From NCBI GenBank assembly GCA_022457155.1, contig JAJGOT010000029.1, positions 876,501-940,500 on the forward strand: a stretch of DNA of 64,000 nucleotides, read 5' to 3'. This stretch comes from Cladopsammia gracilis. Lineage: Eukaryota; Cnidaria; Anthozoa; Scleractinia; Dendrophylliidae. How positions within the stretch are numbered: position 1 is the first letter of the stretch; each line of letters begins with the position of its first letter. The position numbers were made by a program, and so were the translations under genes. This document shows positions 61,303 to 64,000 of this stretch, in pieces. The notes below the pieces were generated by a model, which was not told the origin of the DNA, searched no databases, and was given only the letters and a program-made list of their open reading frames with translations.

Positions 61303-62541
61303 TTACTTCACGGAAGCTCTACAAGCAATCATTCTGATAAACGCCCTACGATAAAACCTGCTCATTAAACCATAGCAGACAGGATGCAAGGCACTTGGTA
61401 AACAGGTCAGGGTAAACGCGAGCCTCCTAAACATGTGACGATGAGGCCAGTACATATACGCTTCAAATTTAAATTCCATCAAAAGAAAGTTGACCTGGAA
61501 AGGGATATAACAAACTATAAATATTAACACCAATGCATACACCATTTTAAGGAGATCATTCTCCAGTTCAAAAGTTTCTTTGTTGTTTTTTGTCAAGAAG
61601 TTTTGGCCGTATGATATACTCTCGCTAATTTTTCCTTTCCCGAATGTAACCTTTCTTTGCGGCTTTCTGACGGCCATTTCTATTTTAGGTTCACATTTCA
61701 TGCTCACGAGTTCAAGCGTCATCTGATTTTCATGCTCCACTTGGTTTATCTCTCCCGTTCCTTGTATCTCTTCTGTCGTACAAGTTGAAGGCCGAGCAAC
61801 GGATGAAAGCGCCTTGCTCTGCTCGTCCCGAAGCCTTTGAATTACAAAGATGTGTTCTCTGATTTTCTTTCTGACCAACGAGTAAGATATCGCCATTATT
61901 ACAAGTGGCAGGGCATAGTTGATAACGAAAAGAACGACTGAGTAAATATCTTGGTAGTGCTTGAAGCCTTTGGGAAACACCTCTTTGCATCTATAAATAT
62001 CGCAGTTGTCACCGTCCACTGTCACGACACGAAAATGTCCTGCAGGAATTGCCAGCCCAACAGACCCCACCCAAGAAACAAGTAAGAAACGACGCGTTTG
62101 TTTGTATGTTGGTTTGTCTATCAACGGCTTGATAAGTAGAACACAACGATACACGGCAAGAATGGCCAAGGTTGTTGTTATGACCAGCTGGCTTGCTATC
62201 TGTAAAGGAGGCAGAACCTTGCACATAACATTACCAAGCTTCCAAGACCATGGCGGCTCGTAGGCATGGAACGTGAACATCAAACAAACCATGCTGATGA
62301 TTTCAGCAAAAGCCAAGTTGCTGACTAAGTAATGTGCGATCGGTTTAACTCCAGGGTGTCTCCAAACTGCTCGACACACCACATAGTTTCCAATCAGAGC
62401 GAGCGCTGCTATAAGGCTGAACAAGACTGTGCGAGTAATTCTTAATACCTCAGGTTCTGGAGCGAACGCAAATGAACTGTTCGTGTTGTTTGTACCTTGA
62501 GATGATGTTGTCTGATTTATAGTGTTTTTAATGCACGACAT
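61303..62541 (-). CDS. Class A GPCR, neuropeptide-receptor-like, copy 2 (412 aa)
   Basis: Same length and architecture as the gene at 39,230-40,468. The start is set at the ATG at 62,539-62,541 (MSCIKN), as in copy 1; an upstream in-frame extension begins only with GTG. Key motifs (NLAFAEI, AVYRC, CYIPF, HPVCYG, disulfide cysteines) are unchanged. The roughly 12 substitutions lie near the TM3 entry (S to P), ICL2 (D to Y, C to R), ECL2 (G to D, E to K twice) and ICL3 (several charge changes). Both copies stay open, so both may be functional. Confidence 0.88.
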   Translation of the reverse strand: MSCIKNTINQTTSSQGTNNTNSSFAFAPEPEVLRITRTVLFSLIAALALIGNYVVCRAVWRHPGVKPIAHYLVSNLAFAEIISMVCLMFTFHAYEPPWSWKLGNVMCKVLPPLQIASQLVITTTLAILAVYRCVLLIKPLIDKPTYKQTRRFLLVSWVGSVGLAIPAGHFRVVTVDGDNCDIYRCKEVFPKGFKHYQDIYSVVLFVINYALPLVIMAISYSLVRKKIREHIFVIQRLRDEQSKALSSVARPSTCTTEEIQGTGEINQVEHENQMTLELVSMKCEPKIEMAVRKPQRKVTFGKGKISESISYGQNFLTKNNKETFELENDLLKMVYALVLIFIVCYIPFQVNFLLMEFKFEAYMYWPHRHMFRRLAFTLTCLPSALHPVCYGLMSRFYRRAFIRMIACRASVK

Positions 62542-63566
62542 CTTGTAAAGAAATGATTGTTTCGTATTGAAAATCCCTTTGAGAAGAATACAAGAAGAAA
62601 CTGAATCTTCGATGAAATAACTCACAGTTTAGCAGTTCCTTTAAATCACACACGAGTGAAAGTTCAAGGAGGACCGACACATTTATATCTTTGGATCTCG
62701 GCTATTAACTGGAAAGTACATTCACTTCACCTCGTCATTTAGACAATGTTAACTTCGAATTGTGAATATAGATTACTTAATATCGGAAGACAGTTACGTT
62801 GAATGGCCGGCGAAAAAAAAAACAACAAACTTTTTTCGCTTACTTCCGGAAAAATGTAGGGTGGTTATTACAACATAAAAAAAACGAAGAATCCATGCAG
62901 TCTTAATTCTGGTGATATGTTGGTCAGTTTGATCTTAAAAACAATCTTGAGATCAGCATTTGGATCTGTGGCCAGTTTTGTGACTAAATTTCCATGAAAA
63001 TCAATTTGCCAATCCTTGCGGTAATTAATTAAGGTGGTGTCTTTTGGTTTATAATTGATTCTCGGTCAGTAGCATAAATAATGACGAATCCATTTCGTTT
63101 TCTCTGCATGAACTTCGCTTTAGGAAATCTATCGCCTCAGCTATGGGTATGTTGGTGTTTCAATTCTTTTTTATTTTAAGAAAATAACTCTAAAACGAGT
63201 CGGCGAAGATTGATATGCTGATCACAGCGGAACAGCTGAAAATAAAAATTAAGTCTGAACCAAAATTAAATGAGTCAACAGAGCTCATTACGATATTACT
63301 CCATTTCTAATTCAGAAAAACTTCTCTTAATTTTTCAATGTTTTACCCGAAGAAGCATTATCAGACGCCGTTTTTGTGAAAACCGAAAGACAAAAAAAAA
63401 TTGCTTTGAAATACTAAAAAAACAAAATTACTACGGCAAAGTGCTGATTCTTATATCAATACTTTTAATTTTAATGTTCACACATTGGGGATCTTCCCAC
63501 AGAATATTTAAATAACATGACTCATTACTGAGAAACACGCCACATGCATGGCTCTTATTCTCGTAA
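62542..63566. other. GPCR copy 2 5' flank, non-coding
   Basis: Matches 40,469-41,490 with scattered substitutions and small indels. No gene seen. Confidence 0.5.
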
Positions 63567-63590
63567 GGGGGGGGGGGGGGGGGGGGGGTG
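63567..63590. repeat. Poly-G tract in duplicated block, copy 2
   Basis: One long G-run of about 20, against interrupted shorter runs in copy 1. Confidence 0.9.
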
Positions 63591-64000
63591 TTGGGCGTTT
63601 CAAACCCTTACACTGTTTCAGACCCCAATATAGGACTTCCTTTACCCATTTTCAGTCCTTGCCAGTTTAGGATGTTCCCCTTTATCATAACAACATGGCA
63701 ACTCTATACGTTATTTTCGAACTAACAGGCAAAACATATCTGTTTTCAAACCAAAATTGTCCAACTTTAAACCAATTCAGTTCTAAGACCAGAATGACTA
63801 TTAAAAAAAATATCCCTCGGGGCCTGAAATGGCTTATGTCGTTCAGGCGAGTACCCCTCTCACTCCCCCTCCCTCCATCCCCCCACCCCATCACCTCCGT
63901 TTCCCTTCCCGAGCTTGTAGTTCTTTCATTTTGTAGGAATGAATCGAAAAGTTCAAAGAGCAGCAAACAAAGGTAGACAAAACATCACTGTAATGCTTTG

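Larger units (their letters stand above)
57553..64000 (+). repeat. Segmental duplication, copy 2 (continues beyond window)
   Basis: Direct copy of 33,344-41,910 without the Harbinger-like insertion. The match is unbroken to the last base of the window. Confidence 0.92.

Noticed and set aside
62542..62625. 28-residue N-terminal extension of GPCR copy 2
   Set aside because: It begins with GTG and not ATG; copy 1 shows the same MSCIKN start.

Overview
The window looks like nuclear DNA of a cnidarian, most likely an anthozoan such as a stony coral. This is inferred from gene families and repeat style: an intronless class A GPCR pair, a HEPN-STAND-TPR innate-immunity-type protein, and BEL/Pao, LINE and Penelope-like debris. 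No species-level marker was seen. Gene density is low outside the first 15.7 kb, and most of the window is nested mobile DNA.

Region 1 (1-15,865) is most of an integrated Polinton/Maverick-type (adintovirus-like) virus whose left end lies outside the window. It carries the C-terminal part of a family B DNA polymerase, an rve-type DDE integrase, an A32/FtsK-like packaging ATPase and a likely double-jelly-roll major capsid protein. It also carries several membrane or coiled-coil structural candidates, a zinc-ribbon protein resembling the poxvirus VLTF3 late-transcription-factor family, a YqaJ-type exonuclease and two small Cys-rich proteins. Nearly every gene has a TATATAC-type motif directly before its start codon, so the element probably has its own promoter/initiator code. 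Five genes carry one frameshift or stop each, and a 2.24-kb TIR element sits at the integrase start codon, so the copy is decaying. The right end is an 83-bp near-perfect palindrome.

Region 2 (15.87-24.55 kb) holds two direct copies of a dispersed repeat (repeat A; a third copy lies at 55.3-57.6 kb). They are broken up by other elements: a LINE 3' fragment and a 3.3-kb fold-back element with 1,512-bp arms and a 6-bp target duplication.

Region 3 (24.5-33.3 kb) has no convincing host gene. It contains MITE-like elements, a Penelope-like fragment, an inverted pair of 12-bp minisatellites and palindromes.

Region 4 (33.3-41.9 kb) and region 6 (57.6-64.0 kb) are direct copies of one block of at least 6.4 kb. 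Each holds an intronless GPCR gene on the minus strand, a candidate signal-peptide exon on the plus strand, a fold-back minisatellite and a ~98-100-bp tandem array. Copy 1 also contains a 2.1-kb PIF/Harbinger-like insertion for which copy 2 preserves the empty site.

Region 5 (44.2-51.5 kb) holds a BEL/Pao retrotransposon remnant lacking its reverse transcriptase, with a TIR element carrying a tRNA-like sequence at its 3' edge. Next to it is a 1,346-codon gene for a HEPN-STAND NTPase-TPR protein.
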